Shown: in pieces, positions 49,641-63,430 of the stretch
Layout of the letters: the number at the start of each line of letters is the position of its first letter
How positions within the stretch are numbered: the stretch's first letter is position 1
NCBI GenBank assembly: GCA_963693315.1
Contig: OY856187.1
Span: 387,733,685-387,797,684 of the forward strand
Reading direction: 5' to 3'
DNA: 64,000 nt
DNA from: Diogma glabrata
Lineage: Eukaryota; Arthropoda; Insecta; Diptera; Cylindrotomidae
Position numbers and translations under genes: made by a program
The notes under the pieces: model-generated
Database searches by the model: none
What the model was told of the DNA's origin: nothing
Seen by the model: the letters and a program-made list of their open reading frames with translations, nothing else

Positions 49641-52600
49641 GGTTAACCCATGCTTTTTTTGCAAAATTTTTGTCAAAAAAAAAATTGAAAAAATATGCTG
49701 GCGGTAATCTCTAGATGTCAATTTAAGCGAAATAAGTCAAAATACCAGGTTTGCTACCTTAAACAGGCCATAAATTGATAACCAAAATTTTACATTTGAA
49801 ACCAAAGCTGGTGCTGTGGCTAAACCCGCTTACCAATTATGCTATAACTTGAGGTAGGGGATTGTTTTGGACCCACCTTTCAGATTATATGCCATTCCCC
49901 AAGATTTGCGACAACTTTTTTTTTCGCTAAAAAAACAGGTAAGGGGTTAACCCATGCTTTTTTTGCAAAATTTTTGTCAAAAAAAAAATTGAAAAAATAT
50001 GCTGGCGGTAATCTCTAGATGTCAATTTAAGCGAAATAAGTCAAAATACCAGGTTTGCTACCTTAAACAGGCCATAAATTGATAACCAAAATTTTACATT
50101 TGAAACCAAAGCTGGTGCTGTGGCTAAACCCGCTTACCAATTATGCTATAACTTGAGGTAGGGGATTGTTTTGGACCCACCTTTCAGATTATATGCCATT
50201 CCCCAAGATTTGCGACAACTTTTTTTTTCGCTAAAAAAACAGGTAAGGGGTTACCCATGCTTTTTTTGCAAAATTTTTGTCAAAAAAAAAATTGAAAAAA
50301 TATGCTGGCGGTAATCTCTAGATGTCAATTTAAGCGAAATAAGTCAAAATACCAGGTTTGCTACCTTAAACAGGCCATAAATTGATAACCAAAATTTTAC
50401 ATTTGAAACCAAAGCTGGTGCTGTGGCTAAACCCGCTTACCAATTATGCTATAACTTGAGGTAGGGGATTGTTTTGGACCCACCTTTCAGATTATATGCC
50501 ATTCCCCAAGATTTGCGACAACTTTTTTTTTCGCTAAAAAAACAGGTAAGGGGTTAACCCATGCTTTTTTTGCAAAATTTTTGTCAAAAAAAAATTGAAA
50601 AAATATGCTGGCGGTAATCTCTAGATGTCAATTTAAGCGAGATAAGTCAAAATACCAGGTTTGCTACCTTAAACAGGCCATAAATTGATAACCAAAATTT
50701 TACATTTGAAACCAAAGCTGGTGCTGTGGCTAAACCCGCTTACCAATTATGCTATAACTTGAGGTAGGGGATTGTTTTGGACCCACCTTTCAGATTATAT
50801 GCCATTCCCCAAGATTTGCGACAACTTTTTTTTTCGCTAAAAAAACAGGTAAGGGGTTACCCATGCTTTTTTTGCAAAATTTTTGTCAAAAAAAAAATTG
50901 AAAAAATATGCTGGCGGTAATCTCTAGATGTCAATTTAAGCGAAATAAGTCAAAATACCAGGTTTGCTACCTTAAACAGGCCATAAATTGATAACCAAAA
51001 TTTTACATTTGAAACCAAAGCTGGTGCTGTGGCTAAACCCGCTTACCAATTATGCTATAACTTGAGGTAGGGGATTGTTTTGGACCCACCTTTCAGATTA
51101 TATGCCATTCCCCAAGATTTGCGACAACTTTTTTTTTCGCTAAAAAAAACAGGTAAGGGGTTAACCCATGCTTTTTTTGCAAAATTTTTGTCAAAAAAAA
51201 AATTGAAAAAATATGCTGGCGGTAATCTCTAGATGTCAATTTAAGCGAATTAAGTCAAAATACCAGGTTTGCTACCTTAAACAGGCCATAAATTGATAAC
51301 CAAAATTTTACATTTGAAACCAAAGCTGGTGCTGTGGCTAAACCCGCTTACCAATTATGCTATAACTTGAGGTAGGGGATTGTTTTGGACCCACCTTTCA
51401 GTTTATATGCCATTCCCCAAGATTTGCGACAACTTTTTTTTTCGCTAAAAAAACAGGTAAGGGGTTAACCCATGCTTTTTTTGCAAAATTTTTGTCAAAA
51501 AAAAAATTGAAAAAATATGCTGGCGGTAATCTCTAGATGTCAATTTAGGCGAAATAAGTCAAAATACCAGGTTTGCTACCTTAAACAGGCCATAAATTGA
51601 TAACCAAAATTTTACATTTGAAACCAAAGCTGGTGCTGTGGCTAAACCCGCTTACCAATTATGCTATAACTTGAGGTAGGGGATTGTTTTGGACCCACCT
51701 TTCAGATTATATGCCATTCCCCAAGATTTGCGACAACTTTTTTTTTCGCTAAAAAAACAGGTAAGGGGTTAACCCATGCTTTTTTTGCAAAATTTTTATC
51801 AAAAAAAAAATTGAAAAAATATGCTGGCGGTAATCTCTAGATGTCAATTTAAGCGAAATAAGTCAAAATACCAGGTTTGCTACCTTAAACAGGCCATAAA
51901 TTGATAACCAAAATTTTACATTTGAAACCAAAGCTGGTGCTGTGGCTAAGCCCGCTTACCAATTATGCTATAACTTGAGGTAGGGGATTGTTTTGGACCC
52001 ACCTTTCAGATTATATGCCATTCCCCAAGATTTGCGACAACTTTTTTTTTCGCTAAAAAAACAGGTAAGGGGTTAACCCATGCTTTTTTTGCAAAATTTT
52101 TGTCAAAAAAAAAATTGAAAAAATATGCTGGCGGTAATCTCTAGATGTCAATTTAAGCGAAATAAGTCAAAATACCATGTTTGCTACCTTAAACAGGCCA
52201 TAAATTGATAACCAAAATTTTACATTTGAAACCAAAGCTGGTGCTGTGGCTAAACCCGCTTACCAATTATGCTATAACTTGAGGTAGGGGATTGTTTTGG
52301 ACCCACCTTTCAGATTATATGCCATTCCCCAAGATTTGCGACAACTTTTTTTTTCGCTAAAAAAACAGGTAAGGGACCCATGCTTTTTTGCAAAATTTTT
52401 GTCAAAAAAAAAATTGAAAAAATATGCTGGCGGTAATCTCTAGATGTCAATTTAAGCGAAATAAGTCAAAATACCAGGTTTGCTACCTTAAACAGGCCAT
52501 AAATTGATAACCAAAATTTTACATTTGAAACCAAAGCTGGTGCTGTGGCTAAACCCGCTTACCAATTATGCTATAACTTGAGGTAGGGGATTGTTTTGGA

Positions 52601-52714
52601 CCCACCTTTCAGATTATATGCCATTCCCCAAGATTTGCGACAACTTTTTTTTTCGCTAAAAAAAACAGGTAAGGGACCCATGCTTTTTTTGCAAAATTTT
52701 TGTCAAAAAAAAAA

Positions 52715-52960
52715 TTGAAAAAATATATAAGCGAAATAAGTCAAAATACCAGGTTTGCTACCTTAAACAGGCCATAAATTGATAACCAAAATTTTACATT
52801 TGAAACCAAAGCTGGTGCTGTGGCTAAACCCGCTTACCAATTATGCTATAACTTGAGGTAGGGGATTGTTTTGGACCCACCTTTCAGTTTATATGCCATT
52901 CCCCAAGATTTGCGACAACTTTTTTTTTCATTTGAAAAATTTTACATTTGAAACCAAAGC
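52715..52960 (+). repeat. Composite deletion/junction copies in domain C
   Basis: Near 52,722 one monomer lacks about 28 bp (AAAAAATATATAAGCGAAAT). The next, starting at 52,807, breaks off after the T-run at about 52,929 and continues CATTTGAAAAATTTTACATT into a new monomer start at about 52,957, leaving a copy of only about 150 bp. Two preceding monomers share AAGGGACCC (52,371 and 52,671). This is the most disturbed spot of domain C. Confidence 0.8.
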
Positions 52961-55900
52961 TGGTGCTGTGGCTAAGCCCGCTTACCAATTATGCTATAAC
53001 TTGAGGTAGGGGATTGTTTTGGACCCACCTTTCAGATTATATGCCATTCCCCAAGATTTGCGACAACTTTTTTTTTCGCTAAAAAAACAGGTAAGGGGTT
53101 AACCCATGCTTTTTTTGCAAAATTTTTGTCAAAAAAAAAATTGAAAAAATATGCTGGCGGTAATCTCTAGATGTCAATTTAAGCGAAATAAGTCAAAATA
53201 CCAGGTTTGCTACCTTAAACAGGCCATAAATTGATAACCAAAATTTTACATTTGAAACCAAAGCTGGTGCTGTGGCTAAACCCACTTACCAATTATGCTA
53301 TAACTTGAGGTAGGGGATTGTTTTGGACCCACCTTTCAGATTATATGCCATTCCCCAAGATTTGCGACAACTTTTTTTTTCGCTAAAAAAACAGGTAAGG
53401 GGTTAACCCATGCTTTTTTTGCAAAATTTTTGTCAAAAAAAAAATTGAAAAAATATGCTGGCGGTAATCTCTAGATGTCAATTTAAGCGAAATAAGTCAA
53501 AATACCAGGTTTGCTACCTTAAACAGGCCATAAATTGATAACCAAAATTTTACATTTGAAACCAAAGCTGGTGCTGTGGCTAAACCCGCTTACCAATTAT
53601 GCTATAACTTGAGGTAGGGGATTGTTTTGGACCCACCTTTCAGATTATATGCCATTCCCCAAGATTTGCGACAACTTTTTTTTTCGCTAAAAAAACAGGT
53701 AAGGGGTTAACCCATGCTTTTTTTGCAAAATTTTTGTCAAAAAAAAAATTGAAAAAATATGCTGGCGGTAATCTCTAGATGTCAATTTAAGCGAAATAAG
53801 TCGAAATACCAGGTTTGCTACCTTAAACAGGCCATAAATTGATAACCAAAATTTTACATTTGAAATCAAAGCTGGTGCTGTGGCTTAACCCGCTTACCAA
53901 TTATGCTATAACTTGAGGTAGGGGATTGTTTTGGACCCACCTTTCAGATTATATGCCATTCCCCAAGATTTGCGACAACTTTTTTTTTCGCTAAAAAAAC
54001 AGGTAAGGGGTTAACCCATGCTTTTTTTGCAAAATTTTTGTCAAAAAAAAAATTGAAAAAATATGCTGGCGGTAATCTCTAGATGTCAATTTAAGCGAAA
54101 TAAGTCAAAATACCAGGTTTGCTACCTTAAACAGGCCATAAATTGATAACCAAAATTTTACATTTGAAACCAAAGCTGGTGCTGTGGCTAAACCCGCTTA
54201 CCAATTATGCTATAACTTGAGGTAGGGGATTGTTTTGGACCCACCTTTCAGTTTATATGCCATTCCCCAAGATTTGCGACAACTTTTTTTTTCGCTAAAA
54301 AAACAGGTAAGGGGTTAACCCATGCTTTTTTTGCAAAATTTTTGTCAAAAAAAAAATTGAAAAAATATGCTGGCGGTAATCTCTAGATGTCAATTTAAGC
54401 GAAATAAGTCAAAATACCATGTTTGCTACCTTAAACAGGCCATAAATTGATAACCAAAATTTTACATTTGAAACCAAAGCTGGTGCTGTGGCTAAACCCG
54501 CTTACCAATTATGCTATAACTTGAGGTAGGGGATTGTTTTGGACCCACCTTTCAGATTATATGCCATTCCCCAAGATTTGCGACAACTTTTTTTTTCGCT
54601 AAAAAAACAGGTAAGGGGTTAACCCATGCTTTTTTTGCAAAATTTTTGTCAAAAAAAAAATTGAAAAAATATGCTGGCGGTAATCTCTAGATGTCAATTT
54701 AAGCGAAATAAGTCAAAATACCAGGTTTGCTACCTTAAACAGGCCATAAATTGATAACCAAAATTTTACATTTGAAACCAAAGCTGGTGCTGTGGCTAAA
54801 CCCGCTTACCAATTATGCTATAACTTGAGGTAGGGGATTGTTTTGGACCCACCTTTCAGATTATATGCCATTCCCCAAGATTTGCGACAACTTTTTTTTT
54901 CGCTAAAAAAACAGGTAAGGGGTTAACCCATGCTTTTTTTGCAAAATTTTTGTCAAAAAAAAAATTGAAAAAATATGCTGGCGGTAATCTCTAGATGTCA
55001 ATTTAAGCGAAATAAGTCAAAATACCAGGTTTGCTACCTTAAACAGGCCATAAATTGATAACCAAAATTTTACATTTGAAACCAAAGCTGGTGCTGTGGC
55101 TAAACCCGCTTACCAATTATGCTATAACTTGAGGTAGGGGATTGTTTTGGACCCACCTTTCAGATTGTATGCCATTCCCCAAGATTTGCGACAACTTTTT
55201 TTTTCCGCTAAAAAAACAGGTAAGGGGTTAACCCATGCTTTTTTTGCAAAATTTTTGTCAAAAAAAAAATTGAAAAAATATGCTGGCGGTAATCTCTAGA
55301 TGTCAATTTAAGCGAAATAAGTCAAAATACCAGGTTTGCTACCTTAAACAGGCCATAAATTGATAACCAAAATTTTACATTTGAAACCAAAGCTGGTGCT
55401 GTGGCTAAGCCCGCTTACCAATTATGCTATAACTTGAGGTAGGGGATTGTTTTGGACCCACCTTTCAGATTATATGCCATTCCCCAAGATTTGCGACAAC
55501 TTTTTTTTTCGCTAAAAAAACAGGTAAGGGGTTAACCCATGCTTTTTTGCAAAATTTTTGTCAAAAAAAAAATTGAAAAAATATGCTGGCGGTAATCTCT
55601 AGATGTCAATTTAAGCGAAATAAGTCAAAATACCAGGTTTGCTACCTTAAACAGGCCATAAATTGATAACCAAAATTTTACATTTGAAACCAAAGCTGGT
55701 GCTGTGGCTAAACCCGCTTACCAATTATGCTATAACTTGAGGTAGGGGATTGTTTTGGACCCACCTTTCAGTTTATATGCCATTCCCCAAGATTTGCGAC
55801 AACTTTTTTTTTCGCTAAAAAAACAGGTAAGGGGTTAACCCATGCTTTTTTTGCAAAATTTTTGTCAAAAAAAAAATTGAAAAAATATGCTGGCGGTAAT

Positions 55901-57030
55901 CTCTAGATGTCAATTTAAGCGAAATAAGTCAAAATACCAGGTTTGCTACCTTAAACAGGCCATAAATTGATAACCAAAATTTTACATTTGAAACCAAAGC
56001 TGGTGCTGTGGCTAAACCCGCTTACCAATTATGCTATAACTTGAGGTAGAGGATTGTTTTGGACCCACCTTTCAGATTATATGCCATTCCCCAAGATTTG
56101 CGACAACTTTTTTTTTCGCTAAAAAAACAGGTAAGGGGTTAACCCATGCTTTTTTTGCAAAATTTTTGTCAAAAAAAAAATTGAAAAAATATGCTGGCGG
56201 TAATCTCTAGATGTCAATCTAAGCGAAATAAGTCAAAATACCAGGTTTGCTACCTTAAACAGGCCATAAATTGATAACCAAAATTTTACATTTGAAACCA
56301 AAGCTGGTGCTGTGGCTAAACCCGCTTACCAATTATGCTATAACTTGAGGTAGGGGATTGTTTTGGACCCACCTTTCAGATTATATGCCATTCCCCAAGA
56401 TTTGCGACAACTTTTTTTTTCGCTAAAAAAACAGGTAAGGGGTTAACCCATGCTTTTTTTGCAAAATTTTTGTCAAAAAAAAAATTGAAAAAATATGCTG
56501 GCGGTAATCTCTAGATGTCAATTTAAGCGAAATAAGTCAAAATACCAGGTTTGCTACCTTAAACAGGCCATAAATTGATAACCAAAATTTTACATTTGAA
56601 ACCAAAGCTGGTGCTGTGGCTAAACCCGCTTACCAATTATGCTATAACTTGAGGTAGGGGATTGTTTTGGACCCACCTTTCAGATTATATGCCATTCCCC
56701 AAGATTTGCGACAACTTTTTTTTTCGCTCAAAAAACAGGTAAGGGGTTAACCCATGCTTTTTTTGCAAAATTTTTGTCAAAAAAAAAATTGAAAAAATAT
56801 GCTGGCGGTAATCTCTAGATGTCAATTTAAGCGAAATAAGTCAAAATACCAGGTTTGCTACCTTAAACAGGCCATAAATTGATAACCAAAATTTTACATT
56901 TGAAACCAAAGCTGGTGCTGTGGCTAAACCCGCTTACCAATTATGCTATAACTTGAGGTAGGGGATTGTTTTGGACCCACCTTTCAGATTATATGCCATT
57001 CCCCAAGATTTGCGACAACTTTTTTTTTCG

Positions 57031-60000
57031 CTCAAAAAACAGGTAAGGGGTTACTTTTTTTGCAAAATTTTTGTCAAAAAAAAAATTGAAAAAATATGCT
57101 GGCGGTAATCTCTAGATGTCAATTTAAGCGAAATAAGTCAAAATACCAGGTTTGCTACCTTAAACAGGCCATAAATTGATAACCAAAATTTTACATTTGA
57201 AACCAAAGCTGGTGCTGTGGCTAAACCCGCTTACCAATTATGCTATAACTTGAGGTAGGGGATTGTTTTGGACCCACCTTTCAGATTATATGCCATTCCC
57301 CAAGATTTGCGACAACTTTTTTTTTCGCTCAAAAAACAGGTAAGGGGTTAACCCATGCTTTTTTTGCAAAATTTTTGTCAAAAAAAAAATTGAAAAAATA
57401 TGCTGGCGGTAATCTCTAGATGTCAATTTAAGCGAAATAAGTCAAAATACCAGGTTTGCTACCTTAAACAGGCCATAAATTGATAACCAAAATTTTACAT
57501 TTGAAACCAAAGCTGGTGCTGTGGCTAAACCCGCTTACCAATTATGCTATAACTTGAGGTAGGGGATTGTTTTGGACCCACCTTTCAGTTTATATGCCAT
57601 TCCCCAAGATTTGCGACAACTTTTTTTTTCGCTCAAAAAACAGGTAAGGGGTTAACCCATGCTTTTTTTGCAAAATTTTTGTCAAAAAAAAAATTGAAAA
57701 AATATGCTGGCGGTAATCTCTAGATGTCAATTTAAGCGAAATAAGTCAAAATACCAGGTTTGCTACCTTAAACAGGCCATAAATTGATAACCAAAATTTA
57801 CATTTGAAACCAAAGCTGGTGCTGTGGCTAAACCCGCTTACCAATTATGCTATAACTTGAGGTAGGGGATTGTTTTGGACCCACCTTTCAGTTTATATGC
57901 CATTCCCCAAGATTTGCGACAACTTTTTTTTTCGCTAAAAAAACAGGTAAGGGGTTAACCCATGCTTTTTTTGCAAAATTTTTGTCAAAAAAAAAATTGA
58001 AAAAATATGCTGGCGGTAATCTCTAGATGTCAATTTAAGCGAAATAAGTCAAAATACCAGGTTTGCTACCTTAAACAGGCCATAAATTGATAACCAAAAT
58101 TTTACATTTGAAACCAAAGCTGGTGCTGTGGCTAAACCCGCTTACCAATTATGCTATAACTTGAGGTAGGGGATTGTTTTGGACCCACCTTTCAGTTTAT
58201 ATGCCATTCCCAAAGATTTGCGACAACTTTTTTTTTCGCTAAAAAAACAGGTAAGGGGTTAACCCATGCTTTTTTTGCAAAATTTTTGTCAAAAAAAAAA
58301 TTGAAAAAATATGCTGGCGGTAATCTCTAGATGTCAATTTAAGCGAAATAAGTCAAAATACCAGGTTTGCTACCTTAAACAGGCCATAAATTGATAACCA
58401 AAATTTTACATTTGAAACCAAAGCTGGTGCTGTGGCTAAACCCGCTTACCAATTATGCTATAACTTGAGGTAGGGGATTGTTTTGGACCCACCTTTCAGA
58501 TTATATGCCATTCCCCAAGATTTGCGACAACTTTTTTTTCGCTAAAAAAACAGGTAAGGGGTTAACCCATGCTTTTTTTGCAAAATTTTTGTCAAAAAAA
58601 AAATTGAAAAAATATGCTGGCGGTAATCTCTAGATGTCAATTTAAGCGAAATAAGTCAAAATACCAGGTTTGCTACCTTAAACAGGCCATAAATTGATAA
58701 CCAAAATTTTACATTTGAAACCAAAGCTGGTGCTGTGGCTAAACCCGCTTACCAATTATGCTATAACTTGAGGTAGGGGATTGTTTTGGACCCACCTTTC
58801 AGATTATATGCCATTCCCCAAGATTTGCGACAACTTTTTTTTTCGCTAAAAAAACAGGTAAGGGGTTAACCCATGCTTTTTTTGCAAAATTTTTGTCAAA
58901 AAAAAAATTGAAAAAATATGCTGGCGGTAATCTCTAGATGTCAATTTAAGCGAAATAAGTCAAAATACCAGGTTTGCTACCTTAAACAGGCCATAAATTG
59001 ATAACCAAAATTTTACATTTGAAACCAAAGCTGGTGCTGTGGCTAAACCCGCTTACCAATTATGCTATAACTTGAGGTAGGGGATTGTTTTGGACCCACC
59101 TTTCAGTTTATATGCCATTCCCCAAGATTTGCGACAACTTTTTTTTTCGCTAAAAAAACAGGTAAGGGGTTAACCCATGCTTTTTTTGCAAAATTTTTGT
59201 CAAAAAAAAAATTGAAAAAATATGCTGGCGGTAATCTCTAGATGTCAATTTAAGCGAAATAAGTCAAAATACCAGGTTTGCTACCTTAAACAGGCCATAA
59301 ATTGATAACCAAAATTTTACATTTGAAACCAAAGCTGGTGCTGTGGCTAAACCCGCTTACCAATTATGCTATAACTTGAGGTAGGGGATTGTTTTGGACC
59401 CACCTTTCAGTTTATATGCCATTCCCAAAGATTTGCGACAACTTTTTTTTTCGCTAAAAAAACTGGTAAGGGGTTAACCCATGCTTTTTTTGCAAAATTT
59501 TTGTCAAAAAAAAAATTGAAAAAATATGCTGGCGGTAATCTCTAGATGTCAATTTAAGCGAAATAAGTCAAAATACCAGGTTTGCTACCTTAAACAGGCC
59601 ATAAATTGATAACCAAAATTTTACATTTGAAACCAAAGCTGGTGCTGTGGCTAAACCCGCTTACCAATTATGCTATAACTTGAGGTAGGGGATTGTTTTG
59701 GACCCACCTTTCAGATTATATGCCATTCCCCAAGATTTGCGACAACTTTTTTTTTCGCTAAAAAAACAGGTAAGGGGTTAACCCATGCTTTTTTTGCAAA
59801 ATTTTTGTCAAAAAAAAAATTGAAAAAATATGCTGGCGGTAATCTCTAGATGTCAATTTAAGCGAAATAAGTCAAAATACCAGGTTTGCTACCTTAAACA
59901 GGCCATAAATTGATAACCAAAATTTTACATTTGAAACCAAAGCTGGTGCTGTGGCTAAACCCGCTTACCAATTATGCTATAACTTGAGGTAGGGGATTGT

Positions 60001-63000
60001 TTTGGACCCACCTTTCAGTTTATATGCCATTCCCAAAGATTTGCGACAACTTTTTTTTTCGCTAAAAAAACAGGTAAGGGGTTAACCCATGCTTTTTTTG
60101 CAAAATTTTTGTCAAAAAAAAAATTGAAAAAATATGCTGGCGGTAATCTCTAGATGTCAATTTAAGCGAAATAAGTCAAAATACCAGGTTTGCTACCTTA
60201 AACAGGCCATAAATTGATAACCAAAATTTTACATTTGAAACCAAAGCTGGTGCTGTGGCTAAACCCGCTTACCAATTATGCTATAACTTGAGGTAGGGGA
60301 TTGTTTTGGACCCACCTTTCAGTTTATATGCCATTCCCAAAGATTTGCGACAACTTTTTTTTTCGCTAAAAAAACAGGTAAGGGGTTAACCCATGCTTTT
60401 TTTGCAAAATTTTTGTCAAAAAAAAAATTGAAAAAATATGCTGGCGGTAATCTCTAGATGTCAATTTAAGCGAAATAAGTCAAAATACCAGGTTTGCTAC
60501 CTTAAACAGGCCATAAATTGATAACCAAAATTTTACATTTGAAACCAAAGCTGGTGCTGTGGCTAAACCCGCTTACCAATTATGCTATAACTTGAGGTAG
60601 GGGATTGTTTTGGACCCACCTTTCAGTTTATATGCCATTCCCCAAGATTTGCGACAACTTTTTTTTTTCGCTAAAAAAACAGGTAAGGGGTTAACCCATG
60701 CTTTTTTTGCAAAATTTTTGTCAAAAAAAAAATTGAAAAAATATGCTGGCGGTAATCTCTAGATGTCAATTTAAGCGAAATAAGTCAAAATACCAGGTTT
60801 GCTACCTTAAACAGGCCATAAATTGATAACCAAAATTTTACATTTGAAACCAAAGCTGGTGCTGTGGCTAAACCCGCTTACCAATTATGCTATAACTTGA
60901 GGTAGGGGATTGTTTTGGACCCACCTTTCAGTTTATATGCCATTCCCCAAGATTTGCGACAACTTTTTTTTTCGCTAAAAAAACAGGTAAGGGGTTAACC
61001 CATGCTTTTTTTGCAAAATTTTTGTCAAAAAAAAAATTGAAAAAATATGCTGGCGGTAATCTCTAGATGTCAATTTAAGCGAAATAAGTCAAAATACCAG
61101 GTTTGCTACCTTAAACAGGCCATAAATTGATAACCAAAATTTTACATTTGAAACCAAAGCTGGTGCTGTGGCTAAACCCGCTTACCAATTATGCTATAAC
61201 TTGAGGTAGGGGATTGTTTTGGACCCACCTTTCAGTTTATATGCCATTCCCAAAGATTTGCGACAACTTTTTTTTTCGCTAAAAAAACAGGTAAGGGGTT
61301 AACCCATGCTTTTTTTGCAAAATTTTTGTCAAAAAAAAAATTGAAAAAATATGCTGGCGGTAATCTCTAGATGTCAATTTAAGCGAAATAAGTCAAAATA
61401 CCAGGTTTGCTACCTTAAACAGGCCATAAATTGATAACCAAAATTTTACATTTGAAACCAAAGCTGGTGCTGTGGCTAAACCCGCTTACCAATTATGCTA
61501 TAACTTGAGGTAGGGGATTGTTTTGGACCCACCTTTCAGTTTATATGCCATTCCCCAAGATTTGCGACAACTTTTTTTTTCGCTAAAAAAACAGGTAAGG
61601 GGTTAACCCATGCTTTTTTTGCAAAATTTTTGTCAAAAAAAAAATTGAAAAAATATGCTGGCGGTAATCTCTAGATGTCAATTTAAGCGAAATAAGTCAA
61701 AATACCAGGTTTGCTACCTTAAACAGGCCATAAATTGATAACCAAAATTTTACATTTGAAACCAAAGCTGGTGCTGTGGCTAAACCCGCTTACCAATTAT
61801 GCTATAACTTGAGGTAGGGGATTGTTTTGGACCCACCTTTCAGTTTATATGCCATTCCCCAAGATTTGCGACAACTTTTTTTTTCGCTAAAAAAACAGGT
61901 AAGGGGTTAACCCATGCTTTTTTTGCAAAATTTTTGTCAAAAAAAAAATTGAAAAAATATGCTGGCGGTAATCTCTAGATGTCAATTTAAGCGAAATAAG
62001 TCAAAATACCAGGTTTGCTACCTTAAACAGGCCATAAATTGATAACCAAAATTTTACATTTGAAACCAAAGCTGGTGCTGTGGCTAAACCCGCTTACCAA
62101 TTATGCTATAACTTGAGGTAGGGGATTGTTTTGGACCCACCTTTCAGTTTATATGCCATTCCCCAAGATTTGCGACAACTTTTTTTTTCGCTAAAAAAAC
62201 AGGTAAGGGGTTAACCCATGCTTTTTTTGCAAAATTTTTGTCAAAAAAAAAATTGAAAAAATATGCTGGCGGTAATCTCTAGATGTCAATTTAAGCGAAA
62301 TAAGTCAAAATACCAGGTTTGCTACCTTAAACAGGCCATAAATTGATAACCAAAATTTTACATTTGAAACCAAAGCTGGTGCTGTGGCTAAACCCGCTTA
62401 CCAATTATGCTATAACTTGAGGTAGGGGATTGTTTTGGACCCACCTTTCAGTTTATATGCCATTCCCCAAGATTTGCGACAACTTTTTTTTTCGCTAAAA
62501 AAACAGGTAAGGGGTTAACCCATGCTTTTTTTGCAAAATTTTTGTCAAAAAAAAAATTGAAAAAATATGCTGGCGGTAATCTCTAGATGTCAATTTAAGC
62601 GAAATAAGTCAAAATACCAGGTTTGCTACCTTAAACAGGCCATAAATTGATAACCAAAATTTTACATTTGAAACCAAAGCTGGTGCTGTGGCTAAACCCG
62701 CTTACCAATTATGCTATAACTTGAGGTAGGGGATTGTTTTGGACCCACCTTTCAGTTTATATGCCATTCCCCAAGATTTGCGACAACTTTTTTTTTCGCT
62801 AAAAAAACAGGTAAGGGGTTAACCCATGCTTTTTTTGCAAAATTTTTGTCAAAAAAAAAATTGAAAAAATATGCTGGCGGTAATCTCTAGATGTCAATTT
62901 AAGCGAAATAAGTCAAAATACCAGGTTTGCTACCTTAAACAGGCCATAAATTGATAACCAAAATTTTACATTTGAAACCAAAGCTGGTGCTGTGGCTAAA

Positions 63001-63430
63001 CCCGCTTACCAATTATGCTATAACTTGAGGTAGGGGATTGTTTTGGACCCACCTTTCAGTTTATATGCCATTCCCCAAGATTTGCGACAACTTTTTTTTT
63101 CGCTCAAAAAACAGGTAAGGGGTTACTTTTTTTGCAAAATTTTTGTCAAAAAAAAAATTGAAAAAATATGCTGGCGGTAATCTCTAGATGTCAATTTAAG
63201 CGAAATAAGTCAAAATACCAGGTTTGCTACCTTAAACAGGCCATAAATTGATAACCAAAATTTTACATTTGAAACCAAAGCTGGTGCTGTGGCTAAACCC
63301 GCTTACCAATTATGCTATAACTTGAGGTAGGGGATTGTTTTGGACCCACCTTTCAGATTATATGCCATTCCCCAAGATTTGCGACAACTTTTTTTTTCGC
63401 TCAAAAAACAGGTAAGGGGTTAACCCATGC
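57031..63430 (+). repeat. Pair of identical variant monomers about 20 copies apart
   Basis: GGGGTTACTTTTTTTGC, which lacks the ACCCATG part, occurs at about 57,047 and 63,119, an offset of 6,072 bp, close to 20 monomers. In both places it sits in a copy with CGCTCAAAAAACAGG and is followed by another copy with the same CTC change. A block was thus transferred or duplicated across about 6 kb. Confidence 0.75.

Noticed and set aside
53687..53869. 60-codon minus-strand open frame inside the satellite
   Set aside because: It exists only because point changes in one monomer remove stops; all neighbouring copies are closed. It is not a gene.
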